64,000 nucleotides of DNA, taken from assembly GCA_900107365.1 (NCBI GenBank), contig FNPS01000009.1, positions 124,001 to 188,000 of the forward strand, in the 5' to 3' direction. Position numbers and translations under genes: made by a program. The notes beneath the pieces are model-generated. The model had not been told where the DNA came from. It searched no databases and saw only the letters and a list, made by a program, of their open reading frames with translations. This document shows, piece after piece, positions 43,101-51,648 of the stretch (within the stretch, counting starts at the first letter, position 1; every line of letters begins with the position of its first letter). The stretch is from Flavobacterium aquidurense (GTDB lineage: Bacteria; Bacteroidota; Bacteroidia; Flavobacteriales; Flavobacteriaceae).

Positions 43101-43207
43101 ATGTTTTCACCATAACTAAATACAAGGGAATTGATCCAGAGTTTAAATATTCGGGCTATCTACCTCCGCTGCGCGTATTCTCAAGCATAATACAATTAAC
43201 TTTTTAA
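40178..43207 (+). CDS. SusC/RagA-type TonB-dependent transporter
   Basis: The 1009-residue outer-membrane protein has a signal peptide (about 1-31), a carboxypeptidase-D-like regulatory domain (about 45-120, IQGIVSDNISPLPGVSV ... FLGFKT), a plug domain (about 130-250, IEIRGQNSLRFNGNNPLYIIDGVPYSS) and a C-terminal barrel ending in an aromatic residue (IIQLTF). The early motif AGYYSVKEKERTGS defines a subgroup of SusC proteins that, as I recall, often pair with peptidases and thiol-linked proteins. It lacks an N-terminal signalling (STN) domain. Its partner SusD is 13 bases downstream. The ligand is unknown; the peptidase suggests a peptide. Confidence 0.93.
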   Translation: MNYFSFYKDGRALYCLIFAGFLLSFSSSSAAVSNRNFKTSLQYAIQGIVSDNISPLPGVSVCVKNKSQISAITDYNGQFSIAASPNDTLVVSFLGFKTAIVPIEGRKKIDISLQYDTTTLQEVKINAGYYSVKEKERTGSIARITSKDIETQPVTNVLASMQGRMAGVNITQNTGLPGSGFEIEIRGQNSLRFNGNNPLYIIDGVPYSSQSIGSNMTSGNIPAENSPLNSINPGDITAIEVLKDADATAIYGSRGANGVILITTKKGKEGKTTFSTTYSYGFGQVARFMDVLQTPEYLTMRREAFANDGLTEYPDYAYDINGTWDQNRNTKWQKELIGGTATYTNLQSSLSGGSEQTHFLLSGNYSRETTVFPGSFDYIKAGGHLSLNHESENKRFKINFSSIYTAQSSSLPAIDITSTALLLVPNAPSLYDSSGNLNWENNTFDNPIAPLEGKIKGQTYDLLANALLSYDIGAGFTAKSSFGYTNLTQKQLNLRPSTALNPAYGSGSENSIVFTNNLNRSSWIIEPQINWTRKIGKMNIDALVGTTFQQQKGSKLVNYAIGFPSNSLMENPASAARNTVLSSDENLYKYEAFYARVNFNWESKYLLNLTGRRDGSSRFGPGNQFANFGAFGVAWVFSEEKVIKERLSFLSFGKLRASYGVTGNDQIGDYQYLDTYSTTPTKYQGVSGLQPSRLFNPDFGWETNKKLEFALETGFLNDKIFSTVAWFQNRSSNQLVGIPLSGTTGFSSMQANLDAVVQNSGLEFTVRTINIKNSEFSWTSSFNITSTKNELISFPGLETSSFKNQYVIGQSLNIIKVFHYTGLDPATGTYQFKDADGDGSVNFGDDQKTIKNLTPKYYGGLQNQFRYKNVDLDFLFQFVKQENLNTNFYTPMPGTMTNQPLAVLSRWQNPNDLGPYQAYSDSDGNRTLAYYQFSSSDAAISDASYIRLKNISLTYQLPQNWTKKFSCKIGLQGQNVFTITKYKGIDPEFKYSGYLPPLRVFSSIIQLTF

Positions 43208-43220
43208 TTTATCTTTTATC

Positions 43221-44612
43221 ATGAAAACCGCCAATTTTAAAATATACCTTTCTATTCTGCCGTTTGTTCTGCTATGCCTTCTGTATGGCTGCTCAAATTT
43301 TACAGAAGTGGATCTTCCTTCATCTCAATTGACCTCAGGTACTGTATTTGAAGACAAAACTACTGCAAACGCAGCAATGGTAGATATTTACTCTAAAATA
43401 AGGGACACTGGTATACTGACCGGTTATCCATCTGGAATTTGCAGCCAACTAGGCTTATATACTGATGAGCTTAAATATTATGGAGTTTCAGGGACAGGAC
43501 CAGCAAATTACTACAACAACACTCTTTTAGCCACAGATCCTCAAATAGCAGTATTATGGAACAGCAGTTATACTCAAATTTATTCGGCTAATGCAGTAAT
43601 AGAAGGAGTGGAAAAAGCTAAGTCTTTACCTGTTGATGATAAACGGCGACTCACAGGTGAGGCGCTTTTTGTACGGGCCTTAATTCATTTTTATCTATTA
43701 AACATTTATGGACCAATTCCTTATATCTCTACAACTGATTATAAAAGCAATAGTACGGCACATAGAATGCCCGAAACAGTAGTCTATGATCTAATTCAGA
43801 AAGATTTAGAACAGTCCGTTGATCTTTTACATAACGAATACAATGGAAGCAATAGGGTTCGTCCAAATAAAGGTACCGCTCAGGCACTACTGGCAAGGGT
43901 TTATCTCTATTCAGAGAAATGGGAAGAAGCCTCAAATATGGCGTCAGCAGTGCTAAACCAAACTGATTTATATGTTTGGCCAGCATCATTGGATCTAGAG
44001 TTTAAAAAAGAAAGCAAAGCTACGATATGGCAGCTTATGTCTAATCAAGAGGGTGCTAATACATATCAGGGCAATGTATTTATTTTTATTCAGGGACCTC
44101 CGCCTTCAGTGGCAGTTACAGAAAATTTAGTAAATGCCTTTAGCAATGATGATTTACGAAAAACGAAGTGGTTAAAAGCCGTAAGCAATGGAACATCAAC
44201 CTGGTACCATCCATACAAATACAAAGAAAAATCTAATACTGCTACATCATTGGAATATTCGATAGTCTTCCGAATGGCAGAACAGTATTTAATCAGAGCG
44301 GAAGCCCGCGCCCGTACCGGTGATCTTATAGGTGCCAAGGAAGATCTTAACAAAACCAGAAATCTTGCAGGTCTTGGAAATACTGCTGCAACAACTCCGA
44401 ATGAAATTATGAATGCTCTACAAGCCGAACGTCGTCTGGAATTTTTTACTGAATTCGGCCATCGCTTTTTTGATCTTAAAAGGTTTGGCAAACTGGACGA
44501 AGTGCTTTCACCTGTTAAGCCACAATGGAAGACAACGTATCGATTGCTTCCGTTACCGCAAACCGAATTAATGTTAAACCCTAATCTTTCTCCTCAAAAT
44601 GCAGGCTATTAA
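43221..44612 (+). CDS. SusD/RagB-type outer-membrane lipoprotein
   Basis: The 463-residue lipoprotein (lipobox YGC, Cys24) has the SusD pattern: TSGTVFEDKTTANAAMVDIYSKIRD, the TPR region near VRALIHFYLLNIYGPIPYI, NKGTAQALLARVYLYSEKWEEA, and the C-terminal ERRLEFFTEFGHRFFDLKRFGKL. It forms the surface lid of the SusC transporter and binds the ligand. The gene overlaps the following peptidase start by 14 bases, so the three genes form one operon. Confidence 0.93.
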   Translation: MKTANFKIYLSILPFVLLCLLYGCSNFTEVDLPSSQLTSGTVFEDKTTANAAMVDIYSKIRDTGILTGYPSGICSQLGLYTDELKYYGVSGTGPANYYNNTLLATDPQIAVLWNSSYTQIYSANAVIEGVEKAKSLPVDDKRRLTGEALFVRALIHFYLLNIYGPIPYISTTDYKSNSTAHRMPETVVYDLIQKDLEQSVDLLHNEYNGSNRVRPNKGTAQALLARVYLYSEKWEEASNMASAVLNQTDLYVWPASLDLEFKKESKATIWQLMSNQEGANTYQGNVFIFIQGPPPSVAVTENLVNAFSNDDLRKTKWLKAVSNGTSTWYHPYKYKEKSNTATSLEYSIVFRMAEQYLIRAEARARTGDLIGAKEDLNKTRNLAGLGNTAATTPNEIMNALQAERRLEFFTEFGHRFFDLKRFGKLDEVLSPVKPQWKTTYRLLPLPQTELMLNPNLSPQNAGY

Positions 44613-47214
44613 TTTAATAATTGACCGCTTTTTAAGAGCATCCATTTTTATTTTTGTTTTAGTAACCTGTCCCCTATTATGGGGGCAGGCTAAACAAAAA
44701 AAAATCATGACCGTAAAGGATTATGATTTGTGGAGTACCTTGATTCCCGATCAGATATCCAATGATGGAAATTGGTCCAGCTATATTTTAAATTATAATA
44801 ACAGGAATGCAGATACGTTATTTGTCCAGCAAAACAGGTCCGGCAAAAAGTTTGTTTTTCCAGATGGGACAGGCGGAAAATTTAATGGAGAATCGAATTT
44901 TGCCTGCATTGTACGGGACACACTTATTGTGCAAAATCTTAAATCAGGCGTAGTTTATAATGTGCCATGTAATAACGATTTTGATTTTTCAGCAGATCAT
45001 AAGTACTTGGCAATTTTTACAGGACAAATAAACAGGAAACTCAAACTGGAAATTAGGAATGAAAAGGGCAAAATTGTCCGTGAAGTTTTTGACATAACCA
45101 ATTACTGTTTTGATCCGGCTAAAAATGGCATTGTGTACTGTGTTGCAAAACATAATACTTATGGCATTGAAATGCTGCAGTTAAAAAATACAATCGAAAT
45201 TAAAACAATAATAGCTAATCATGCAGCCCCGTTTCTTGGTCTGGAATGGAAAGAAAATTCGATCGTTTTTAATGAAAATAAAGTTTCTGATTCAATGCTT
45301 TTTAATTTCAATATAACCAAGGATAAACTCAGTATATTGGATTCAAAGATCGTAGATGGTTTTCCGTATGCCATGAAAATCTCAAATCCAATTTACAAAA
45401 AACCTATACTTTCCAATGATGGCAAACGCGTAATTTTTTGGTTAAAGGAAAATCCAGCCGATTATGATATTATTAATCCCAATTCAGTGCAAATATGGAA
45501 CACAAAAGACAAGCTTTTGTTCGATTTCAAAAAGCATAAGGGGGATTATAAATTAAACGACAAAATGGCAATTTGGTTTGTAGATAAAAATAAAGTCCAG
45601 CAAATAACAGATAAGCATTTTCCTTCCGGTTTTCTAAGTGCTGATTACAAGCATGCCTTCATTTATGATCCTGCAGCGTATGAACCTAATACGAATCAAT
45701 CAGAACCTTTTGATTTATATATACTAGATTTAAATACTGGAAAAAAGAAACTTGTAATAGAACATCGAACCGGTGATTTTCTGCCTCTAGGATCACCTGA
45801 CGGAAACTACTTGTTTTACACGAAAGGTCAGCAGTGCTGGATATATGATATTTCTAAAGATACACACACCAACATATCGCAGGGTTTATCAGAATCTTTT
45901 TTTCGGGAAGATTATAACATGCCTATTGATGCTCCTTCATATGGAATTGGAGGATGGACTGAAAATGATGGAATTATACTTTACGACCGGTATGATTTGT
46001 GGCAACTTTCACTTGATGGCAGCGTTAAAAAAAGGCTTACTAAAGGACGCGAAATACAAAAATCGTATCGAATTAAGGTATTCAATTCAGATCCATATTA
46101 CAGTAGTACGGAATCCAAGAAGTATTTTCTCAATCTTAAAAAAGGCTTCCTTTTACAAACTGCCAACCGAGAAACAGGTCAAAATGGACTTAGTCATTGG
46201 AGTTTAAAAACTGGAATGAAAGAAATGGTTTGGGAAGACAAGAAAATTGATGAGATTAAAAAAGCAACTAACAAAGATATTTACCTGTATACAGATCAGA
46301 GTTTTGAATTGGCTCCAAGGCTAATGTTATACAAGGATAAGCCAATGGAGATAATGCAAAGTAACCCGCAGCAGAAAAGTTTTTATTGGGGTAGAAATGA
46401 GCCTATTGAATATAAGGTAAATGGTTTAAAAATAAAAGGCTTTTTATGTTATCCTTCAGATTTTAAGGTAGGTATAAAATATCCGATGGTGGTTCATCTA
46501 TATGAACGTCAATTTGCTTATATAAATGATTACGTAAATCCTTCCCTATTAACCGAGGATGGATTCAATGTTACAAATGTTATTAATAATGGTTATTTTG
46601 TTTTGTATCCAGACATAGTTTATGACTATGGTAATTTGGCGGAATCAGTAACTAAAAGTGTGCTAAGTGCTGTTGATGCAGTTGTTGACAAAGGTGATAT
46701 AGATTCCAAAAGAGTCGCAATAATAGGACATTCATTTGGAGGTTATGAGACCGACTTAATCATAACACAAACCGATCGCTTTGCAACAGCAGTTGCCGGA
46801 GCTGCATGGACAGATTTGGTTAGCAGCTATTTGTATGTAAGCGGATCTAGAAAACAGCCGGATTTCTATCGTGCTGAAGAGAATCAAATCCGGATTGGAA
46901 AATCATTATTTGAAGATATGCAAAGCTATCTAAAAAATTCTCCTGTGCTTTTGGCACCGAACGTTAAAACACCATTATTAGGATGGGTAGGAGAAAATGA
47001 CAGACATATTCACTCTTTGCAAAGCATGGAGTTTTACCTGGCTTTACGGCGTTTAGACAAAGATCATACATTGCTGGTCTATCCTAATGAAGGTCATGAA
47101 ATGGCAATTAAAGAAAATGCAGAAGATCTGAATGTCCGCATTTTGCAATGGTTTAATCATTATTTAAAAAATGAGAAAAAACAAGACTGGATGAACAGCG
47201 ATTTCAGTAAATAG
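44599..47214 (+). CDS. S9-family prolyl-oligopeptidase-like peptidase
   Basis: The 871-residue protein has a signal-anchor start (ASIFIFVLVTCPLLWGQ, about 14-31), an N-terminal beta-propeller region (about 60-600) and a C-terminal alpha/beta hydrolase with catalytic Ser712 in GHSFGG, Asp801 in ENDRH and His833 in NEGHE. S9 enzymes cut short proline-containing or other peptides. It is probably periplasmic or surface exposed and degrades material imported by the SusCD pair with which it is co-transcribed. Confidence 0.9.
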   Translation: MQAINLIIDRFLRASIFIFVLVTCPLLWGQAKQKKIMTVKDYDLWSTLIPDQISNDGNWSSYILNYNNRNADTLFVQQNRSGKKFVFPDGTGGKFNGESNFACIVRDTLIVQNLKSGVVYNVPCNNDFDFSADHKYLAIFTGQINRKLKLEIRNEKGKIVREVFDITNYCFDPAKNGIVYCVAKHNTYGIEMLQLKNTIEIKTIIANHAAPFLGLEWKENSIVFNENKVSDSMLFNFNITKDKLSILDSKIVDGFPYAMKISNPIYKKPILSNDGKRVIFWLKENPADYDIINPNSVQIWNTKDKLLFDFKKHKGDYKLNDKMAIWFVDKNKVQQITDKHFPSGFLSADYKHAFIYDPAAYEPNTNQSEPFDLYILDLNTGKKKLVIEHRTGDFLPLGSPDGNYLFYTKGQQCWIYDISKDTHTNISQGLSESFFREDYNMPIDAPSYGIGGWTENDGIILYDRYDLWQLSLDGSVKKRLTKGREIQKSYRIKVFNSDPYYSSTESKKYFLNLKKGFLLQTANRETGQNGLSHWSLKTGMKEMVWEDKKIDEIKKATNKDIYLYTDQSFELAPRLMLYKDKPMEIMQSNPQQKSFYWGRNEPIEYKVNGLKIKGFLCYPSDFKVGIKYPMVVHLYERQFAYINDYVNPSLLTEDGFNVTNVINNGYFVLYPDIVYDYGNLAESVTKSVLSAVDAVVDKGDIDSKRVAIIGHSFGGYETDLIITQTDRFATAVAGAAWTDLVSSYLYVSGSRKQPDFYRAEENQIRIGKSLFEDMQSYLKNSPVLLAPNVKTPLLGWVGENDRHIHSLQSMEFYLALRRLDKDHTLLVYPNEGHEMAIKENAEDLNVRILQWFNHYLKNEKKQDWMNSDFSK

Positions 47215-47234
47215 TATCATAAATATCCAAAAAA

Positions 47235-47264
47235 ATGCCGTCACCTATAAATAGATGACGGCAT
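47235..47264. terminator. Bidirectional terminator between peptidase and DUF6520 gene
   Basis: ATGCCGTCA and TGACGGCAT form a perfect 9-bp stem with an A-rich left flank and a T-rich right flank. It serves both the plus-strand operon and the minus-strand pair. Confidence 0.88.
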
Positions 47265-47276
47265 CATTTTTACGAT

Positions 47277-47540
47277 TTAATTTACTGTACTTCTTTTCAG
47301 AGGTGTTACACAATTAGAATCATAAAGTTGTGGGCCATTTGAGCCGATTTTACAATTAAAATTACCATTTTCATCACACTCCTGTACAGCGTTACAGCTT
47401 TCTGGATTTGCAATGTGTCGGTAGCCCAATTGAGCTACGGATTTTGAACTTCTATTCAGAGACGAAGTGCTTGCTGCACTTGTCAATCCCACTGCAATTA
47501 CTGCTAGTGGTAAAATAGTTTTTAAAAAATTAGTTTTCAT
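47277..47540 (-). CDS. DUF6520-like secreted four-cysteine peptide
   Basis: The 87-residue protein has a signal peptide (MKTNFLKTILPLAVIAVGLT then SAAS) and a small mature region with four Cys (49, 55, 63, 77), spaced C-x5-C-x7-C-x13-C, that could form two disulfides. The C-terminus reads SNCVTPLKRS. This fits the DUF6520 family as I recall it. It is exported or surface displayed, but its role is unknown. It lies 62 bases downstream of the MauE-domain gene on the same strand and convergent with the SusCD-peptidase operon. Confidence 0.8.
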   Translation of the reverse strand: MKTNFLKTILPLAVIAVGLTSAASTSSLNRSSKSVAQLGYRHIANPESCNAVQECDENGNFNCKIGSNGPQLYDSNCVTPLKRSTVN

Positions 47541-47602
47541 AATAATATAATTTATATGGTTAATGATCTACTCTTTTTTACAGGTTTTCGATCAGTTCCC
47601 TG

Positions 47603-49144
47603 CTACTTGGCCAATAGATTATTTACATTTTGATTTGTGTAATGTGATGTTATTTTTGAATCCAGTCTATATCGAATAATATGAGTCCCAACAAGCACAT
47701 ACATTTGATTATTTATTACTTTAAAATAGCGCATTTTTTTTCCATCATGATTGCTAATACAGAAACTTAAAACATAACTTTTATTCTTAAGATCATAAAC
47801 GTCAATGATGCTAGAATCTTTCCACATTTTATCATCTTCATACCGGCCAGGAATAGCGGAATGGACAAACAGCAAGTTGTTGTAAACAGCACTGTTTTTA
47901 TTAACAAATAATGGAGGTTTGGAAAACTGCCTTTGATGATATTTTTTGTCTTTTTCAATATGTAATTGAGCTCTTGTAATCGTATCTATTGTGTTTCCTC
48001 TGTAATCAATTTTCAGGCGATTATCAGCAAGTGTAAATTGATTGCGATAGGCATATAGATAAATGATTTTTTTCATTTCTCTACTGTATAATAATATACC
48101 ATCTGTATCAAAAACACCATCAGTTTGTTTTTGCAGAATCTCTGGATTTAGTATCGTTAGTCCATTATTTTGTAATTGGACAACAGCAAGAACATTGTCA
48201 CCGTTAGTTTTATTAGCAGACACAACAGCTATTGTATTGGAATCGATGATCTTGGCTGTTGTGAAGTACTCTCCTTTTTTATGAATCAATTCGGCTTTCC
48301 AATTGTTAATTTTACCCCTAAAAATGCACGGCACTGTACCGTCTACAACAAAAAAATAAGGAGGTTCTATCATGACCGCAATTCCTCGAAAGGGGAGTTC
48401 TTTATGATCTAGATCAATCATATTTTTCTGCGTTTGCAGCAGTTTAGAATTCAATGTTGTAATCACTAATGGAGCTGTGGTATTTCCTAAATAGACATGC
48501 GTACTGTCAATACCTGCAAAATAAAAAGAATTAAGTTTTAAATCTGTAATTGCAGTTTGATGGATAGGAGTCTGAGGGAATCTTCTGGTTAGTTTATTAT
48601 GATAATGTACCAAGTTTTCAGAAAGCATAAATAGTGCAATCACTAAACTTATCCCGCTTATTGTTACGACGGAAAACAGTCCTATTAACTTTCTGTTTTT
48701 TATAAAATGGCTCTTCGCTTTAGTACTACTATTATAGAAAATAATTCCCAATACGCCAAGAAATACAAAGACCAGATTAAAAATCATATGAGATTTCCAA
48801 TCAAGCTTTTCCAGAACACCTCCACAGGAACATGGCACAAATGAAGTATAGTTGAGTATTATAAAAATATAAACGGTAAACATTACCATTAATCCGTAAG
48901 CAGAGAATAATCCTGCCAGTCTGTATTTGGGAACAATCAATAGTAAACAAATCATAAATTCAGCTAAAGGAACCAGCACAGCGAGCCACTGAGCAAAAGC
49001 ACTTAAAAGCGGAGACTGTCCTAATTCAATCCTGAAATGCTGAAAATCCATTAGCTTACTGGCTGCTGCATAAACAAACAACAGTACGAACAAAAGGCAA
49101 ATAACCTCTATAATTAGATTTTTATATTTTTCGTTTAATTTCAT
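47603..49144 (-). CDS. MauE/DoxX-like redox membrane protein with C-terminal beta-propeller
   Basis: Residues 1-160 hold a four-helix membrane domain of the MauE/DoxX type with a PCSCGG motif (SFVPCSCGGVLEKLDW) that is typical of thiol-linked members. Residues about 165-190 form another helix. The remaining 320 residues are a soluble beta-rich domain, likely a six- or seven-bladed propeller with repeated YxYxxx and SSIIDVYDLKN strands. MauE relatives supply reducing or oxidising power for cysteine chemistry or quinone-cofactor maturation. The tie to the four-Cys DUF6520 product next door is suggestive. Fusion to a propeller is unusual. Confidence 0.75.
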   Translation of the reverse strand: MKLNEKYKNLIIEVICLLFVLLFVYAAASKLMDFQHFRIELGQSPLLSAFAQWLAVLVPLAEFMICLLLIVPKYRLAGLFSAYGLMVMFTVYIFIILNYTSFVPCSCGGVLEKLDWKSHMIFNLVFVFLGVLGIIFYNSSTKAKSHFIKNRKLIGLFSVVTISGISLVIALFMLSENLVHYHNKLTRRFPQTPIHQTAITDLKLNSFYFAGIDSTHVYLGNTTAPLVITTLNSKLLQTQKNMIDLDHKELPFRGIAVMIEPPYFFVVDGTVPCIFRGKINNWKAELIHKKGEYFTTAKIIDSNTIAVVSANKTNGDNVLAVVQLQNNGLTILNPEILQKQTDGVFDTDGILLYSREMKKIIYLYAYRNQFTLADNRLKIDYRGNTIDTITRAQLHIEKDKKYHQRQFSKPPLFVNKNSAVYNNLLFVHSAIPGRYEDDKMWKDSSIIDVYDLKNKSYVLSFCISNHDGKKMRYFKVINNQMYVLVGTHIIRYRLDSKITSHYTNQNVNNLLAK

Positions 49145-49280
49145 GGTAATTAAATTTTATAGATTCCATCGGTCATAATCAGAAAAAAAACATAAACAAA
49201 TGTAAATCAGCAGCTTCAAATTCCACTTATCCAAATCAAGCCAAAGTTTTTCCAAATCAGGCAATTTTTCATACAAAAAA

Positions 49281-49312
49281 TGCTTAATAGATACACAATT
49301 ATCTATTAAGCA
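49281..49312 (-). terminator. Terminator after 49338-49628
   Basis: A perfect 13-bp stem (49281-49293 with 49300-49312) is followed on the minus strand by a T run. Confidence 0.88.
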
Positions 49313-49337
49313 TCAGAACTTTATAACTAACAGCAAT

Positions 49338-49628
49338 TTATTGTTTCACTGATTCGCTAAGATTTAAAAGCTTTTCATTAAGTTCTACAAGCCCAGCTTT
49401 TATTAGGCATTCTTCAGAAATGCTTTTAAGGTCCTGCTCGCTATCGATAGAAATACTTTCTAGAAGCATTGAATCTTCTTTTTTTGATCCCAGCGACATT
49501 TTAATTATATGGCTCAAAAGCAACACATTTTTTCGTGAAATTTTCAAATCAATCTTCACCGTCTCACTCATGCCGGGGGTACTCAAAACTGTATCAAACA
49601 CCTTGGCAACATCATTTTTTGTAATCAT
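49338..49628 (-). CDS. Small ICE-conserved hypothetical protein
   Basis: The 96-residue protein is predicted helical with a conserved-looking core KNVLLLSHIIKMSLGSKKEDS and an acidic middle. It lies upstream of the oriT-like region and is divergent from the mobilisation operon. It may be part of the relaxosome control or a housekeeping ICE gene. No function is known to me. Confidence 0.6.
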   Translation of the reverse strand: MITKNDVAKVFDTVLSTPGMSETVKIDLKISRKNVLLLSHIIKMSLGSKKEDSMLLESISIDSEQDLKSISEECLIKAGLVELNEKLLNLSESVKQ

Positions 49629-49834
49629 AATTTTTCACGTTTTAAATTAATAATCAAGACTCTAAAGGTAGAAATACCCTCTAATAGTTTGATAAGTATA
49701 ATATACTCATCATAGGTGTATCTCATAAGGCTTTATTAACTTCGTTTGCCTCTTTAAAAGTTTTAAGAGGAATTCCAGAAATTTTTACCGCTGCTTTGGA
49801 ATTTTAAATGTTGTTGTTTTTTAAACAGCTAAAA

Positions 49835-49925
49835 GACTGCCGTTTTTGCGCAGTCGGCCAGATGTCCGGTTGTATCACAACCGCTATCTGGCTGCCTTTT
49901 GGCTCGAAACTCGCCGGCAGAGACC
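49835..49925. other. Putative oriT region
   Basis: Directly before the mobilisation genes are a GACTGC/GCAGTC hairpin (49835-49855) and a two-part hairpin in which GCCAGAT pairs with ATCTGGC (49857-49863, 49886-49892) and GGTTGT with ACAACC (49868-49873, 49877-49882). GGCTCGAAACTCGCCGGCAG follows. Hairpins beside relaxase genes are typical of oriT. The exact nick site is not determined. Confidence 0.5.
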
Positions 49926-49967
49926 CTATTATGTTAAAACTGTATTAGAAAATGAAAAGAAGAATAA

Positions 49968-50357
49968 ATGAAAAAGGAAAATACAAACCGAAACAAATGG
50001 ATTCATTTGCGATTAACCCCAGCAGAGATGGATCTTTTGAAAGGCAGATTTGAAAAATCACTCTGTCCTAAACTCAGTGATTTTGCCAGAAAAAATCTGC
50101 TTGGTAAACCTGTTGTTTTAAAATACCGAAACCAATCCCTAGATGATTTTATTACAGAGATGAGCAGGCTTCGCTGTGACCTTAATGCAGTTGGAAACAA
50201 CTATAATCAGGCAGTGAAAAAACTGCACACTCTCAATCAAATTCCTGAATTTAAGGCTTGGATTTTGTCATCCCGGGAAGAGAAAAAAAGGCTCTTCGAA
50301 TCAATTGAGAAAATACAAATATGCGTTTTTAAACTCGCAGAAAAATGGTTGCAATAA
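49968..50357 (+). CDS. MobC-like relaxosome accessory protein
   Basis: The 129-residue protein starts with a ribbon-helix-helix-like segment (KWIHLRLTPAEMDLLKGRFEKSLCPKLSDFARKNLLGKPV) and continues as helices (DFITEMSRLRCDLNAVGNNYNQAVKKLHTL), the signature of Bacteroidetes plasmid-mobilisation MobC-family proteins. It binds oriT and helps load the relaxase. Its stop overlaps the relaxase start by 13 bases, so the two are coupled. Confidence 0.85.
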   Translation: MKKENTNRNKWIHLRLTPAEMDLLKGRFEKSLCPKLSDFARKNLLGKPVVLKYRNQSLDDFITEMSRLRCDLNAVGNNYNQAVKKLHTLNQIPEFKAWILSSREEKKRLFESIEKIQICVFKLAEKWLQ

Positions 50358-51628
50358 TTAAAACCGGACAATCAGTCCGTCGGATATTTCAATATAATGA
50401 AAACAAAGTTGCCTTGGGTGAAGCCCTGTGCATTGGTCAGGGAAATTATCCTGCAGACCATGATCAGTTAAGCAATTCGTTAAAGATAAATCTGCTGCTT
50501 AGACAATTGGAACTCAATGAAAATGTGAAACGCGGAAGTGTACATATTTCTCTGAATTTCCATCCATCGGAAAAAGATTTGGACCATGAGAAATTAATGA
50601 ATATTGCCTCTAGTTATATGACTGGAATCGGCTTCGCAGAGCAGCCTTATTTGGTGTATCAGCACTTTGATGCCGGACACCCGCACATTCACATCGTATC
50701 GGTTAAAGTAGGGCCAAGCGGCAAAAGAATTGACATGCAAAATATCGGGCGGAATCAGTCTGAAACTGCCCGGGTAAAAATTGAAAAAGACTTTAATCTT
50801 ATAAAAGCCCAAGGAAGAGAAAAACAAATTAATTTCGCAATTCAGCCCATTAGTGCCTCCAAAGTAGGATATGGAAAAATTCAGTCCAAAAAAGCAGTCT
50901 CGCAGGTTCTGGATTTTGTGCTAAATACCTATCAATATAAAAGCCTGCCACAGCTCAATGCCGTTCTTAATCTTTATAATGTAGCAGCTGACAGAGGCCG
51001 GGAAAACTCCCGTGTTTTTAAAGGCGGTGGACTTGTCTACCGAATACTCGATAAAGATGGAAAAACCACTGGAGTACCTATTAAAGCAAGTGATTTCTAC
51101 AACCGGCCAACACTTAAGTTCCTGGAGAAAAAATTCGAAGAAAACACCCTTAAAAATTCCAGGCCAGGGCTTAGGATAAAAAATGCCATAAGGGCTGTAT
51201 TTCAATCTGAAAGACCTTCAATAAAGGAACTTTCAAAGGCATTGGAAGAGCAGGGAATTACAATGATTAAGAGGCATGCCCAAAATGGATCAATCTACGG
51301 ACTAACATACGTGGATCATGTTTCAAAACAGGTATGTAATGGAAGTGAACTCGGAAAAGAATTCTCAGCTGCTGCTATACAACAGAACTGCAGGAAGTCG
51401 GAATCAGAAATTATTCAGAATATTATCTCTGGCAAAATTTCACTTCCGTCACCTCTTAAAACACTCTTTGAAATACAAGGGATACTCGAATCAAAAAACC
51501 TTTTTACACCTCTATTACAGGAGCTCATTATAAAACTTTTTAAAAGAGAATTTCCAGGCAGTACTCTTCCGTCTGACCTGAAAAGAAAAAAGAAAAAAAG
51601 GAGAAGAAAAGGGCTTTCAAATAATTAA
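50345..51628 (+). CDS. Relaxase/mobilisation nuclease
   Basis: The 427-residue protein carries the relaxase HUH-type motif QHFDAGHPHIHIV (His107, Asp109, His112, His114, His116), preceded by RGSVHISLNFHPSEKDL. Its N-terminus MVAIIKTGQSVRRIFQYNENK is typical of Bacteroidetes MobA/MobB relaxases. It would nick oriT and stay covalently on the DNA through an N-terminal Tyr; which Tyr is not certain. The C-terminal tail is Lys-rich (KRKKKKRRRK) and may bind DNA. Confidence 0.92.
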   Translation: MVAIIKTGQSVRRIFQYNENKVALGEALCIGQGNYPADHDQLSNSLKINLLLRQLELNENVKRGSVHISLNFHPSEKDLDHEKLMNIASSYMTGIGFAEQPYLVYQHFDAGHPHIHIVSVKVGPSGKRIDMQNIGRNQSETARVKIEKDFNLIKAQGREKQINFAIQPISASKVGYGKIQSKKAVSQVLDFVLNTYQYKSLPQLNAVLNLYNVAADRGRENSRVFKGGGLVYRILDKDGKTTGVPIKASDFYNRPTLKFLEKKFEENTLKNSRPGLRIKNAIRAVFQSERPSIKELSKALEEQGITMIKRHAQNGSIYGLTYVDHVSKQVCNGSELGKEFSAAAIQQNCRKSESEIIQNIISGKISLPSPLKTLFEIQGILESKNLFTPLLQELIIKLFKREFPGSTLPSDLKRKKKKRRRKGLSNN

Positions 51629-51648
51629 CAAACTTAAAAAATTCAGTT

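Noticed and set aside
45845..46207. 120-residue alternative frame inside the S9 peptidase gene
   Set aside because: The peptidase frame is continuous and carries the catalytic residues; this one is a shadow.
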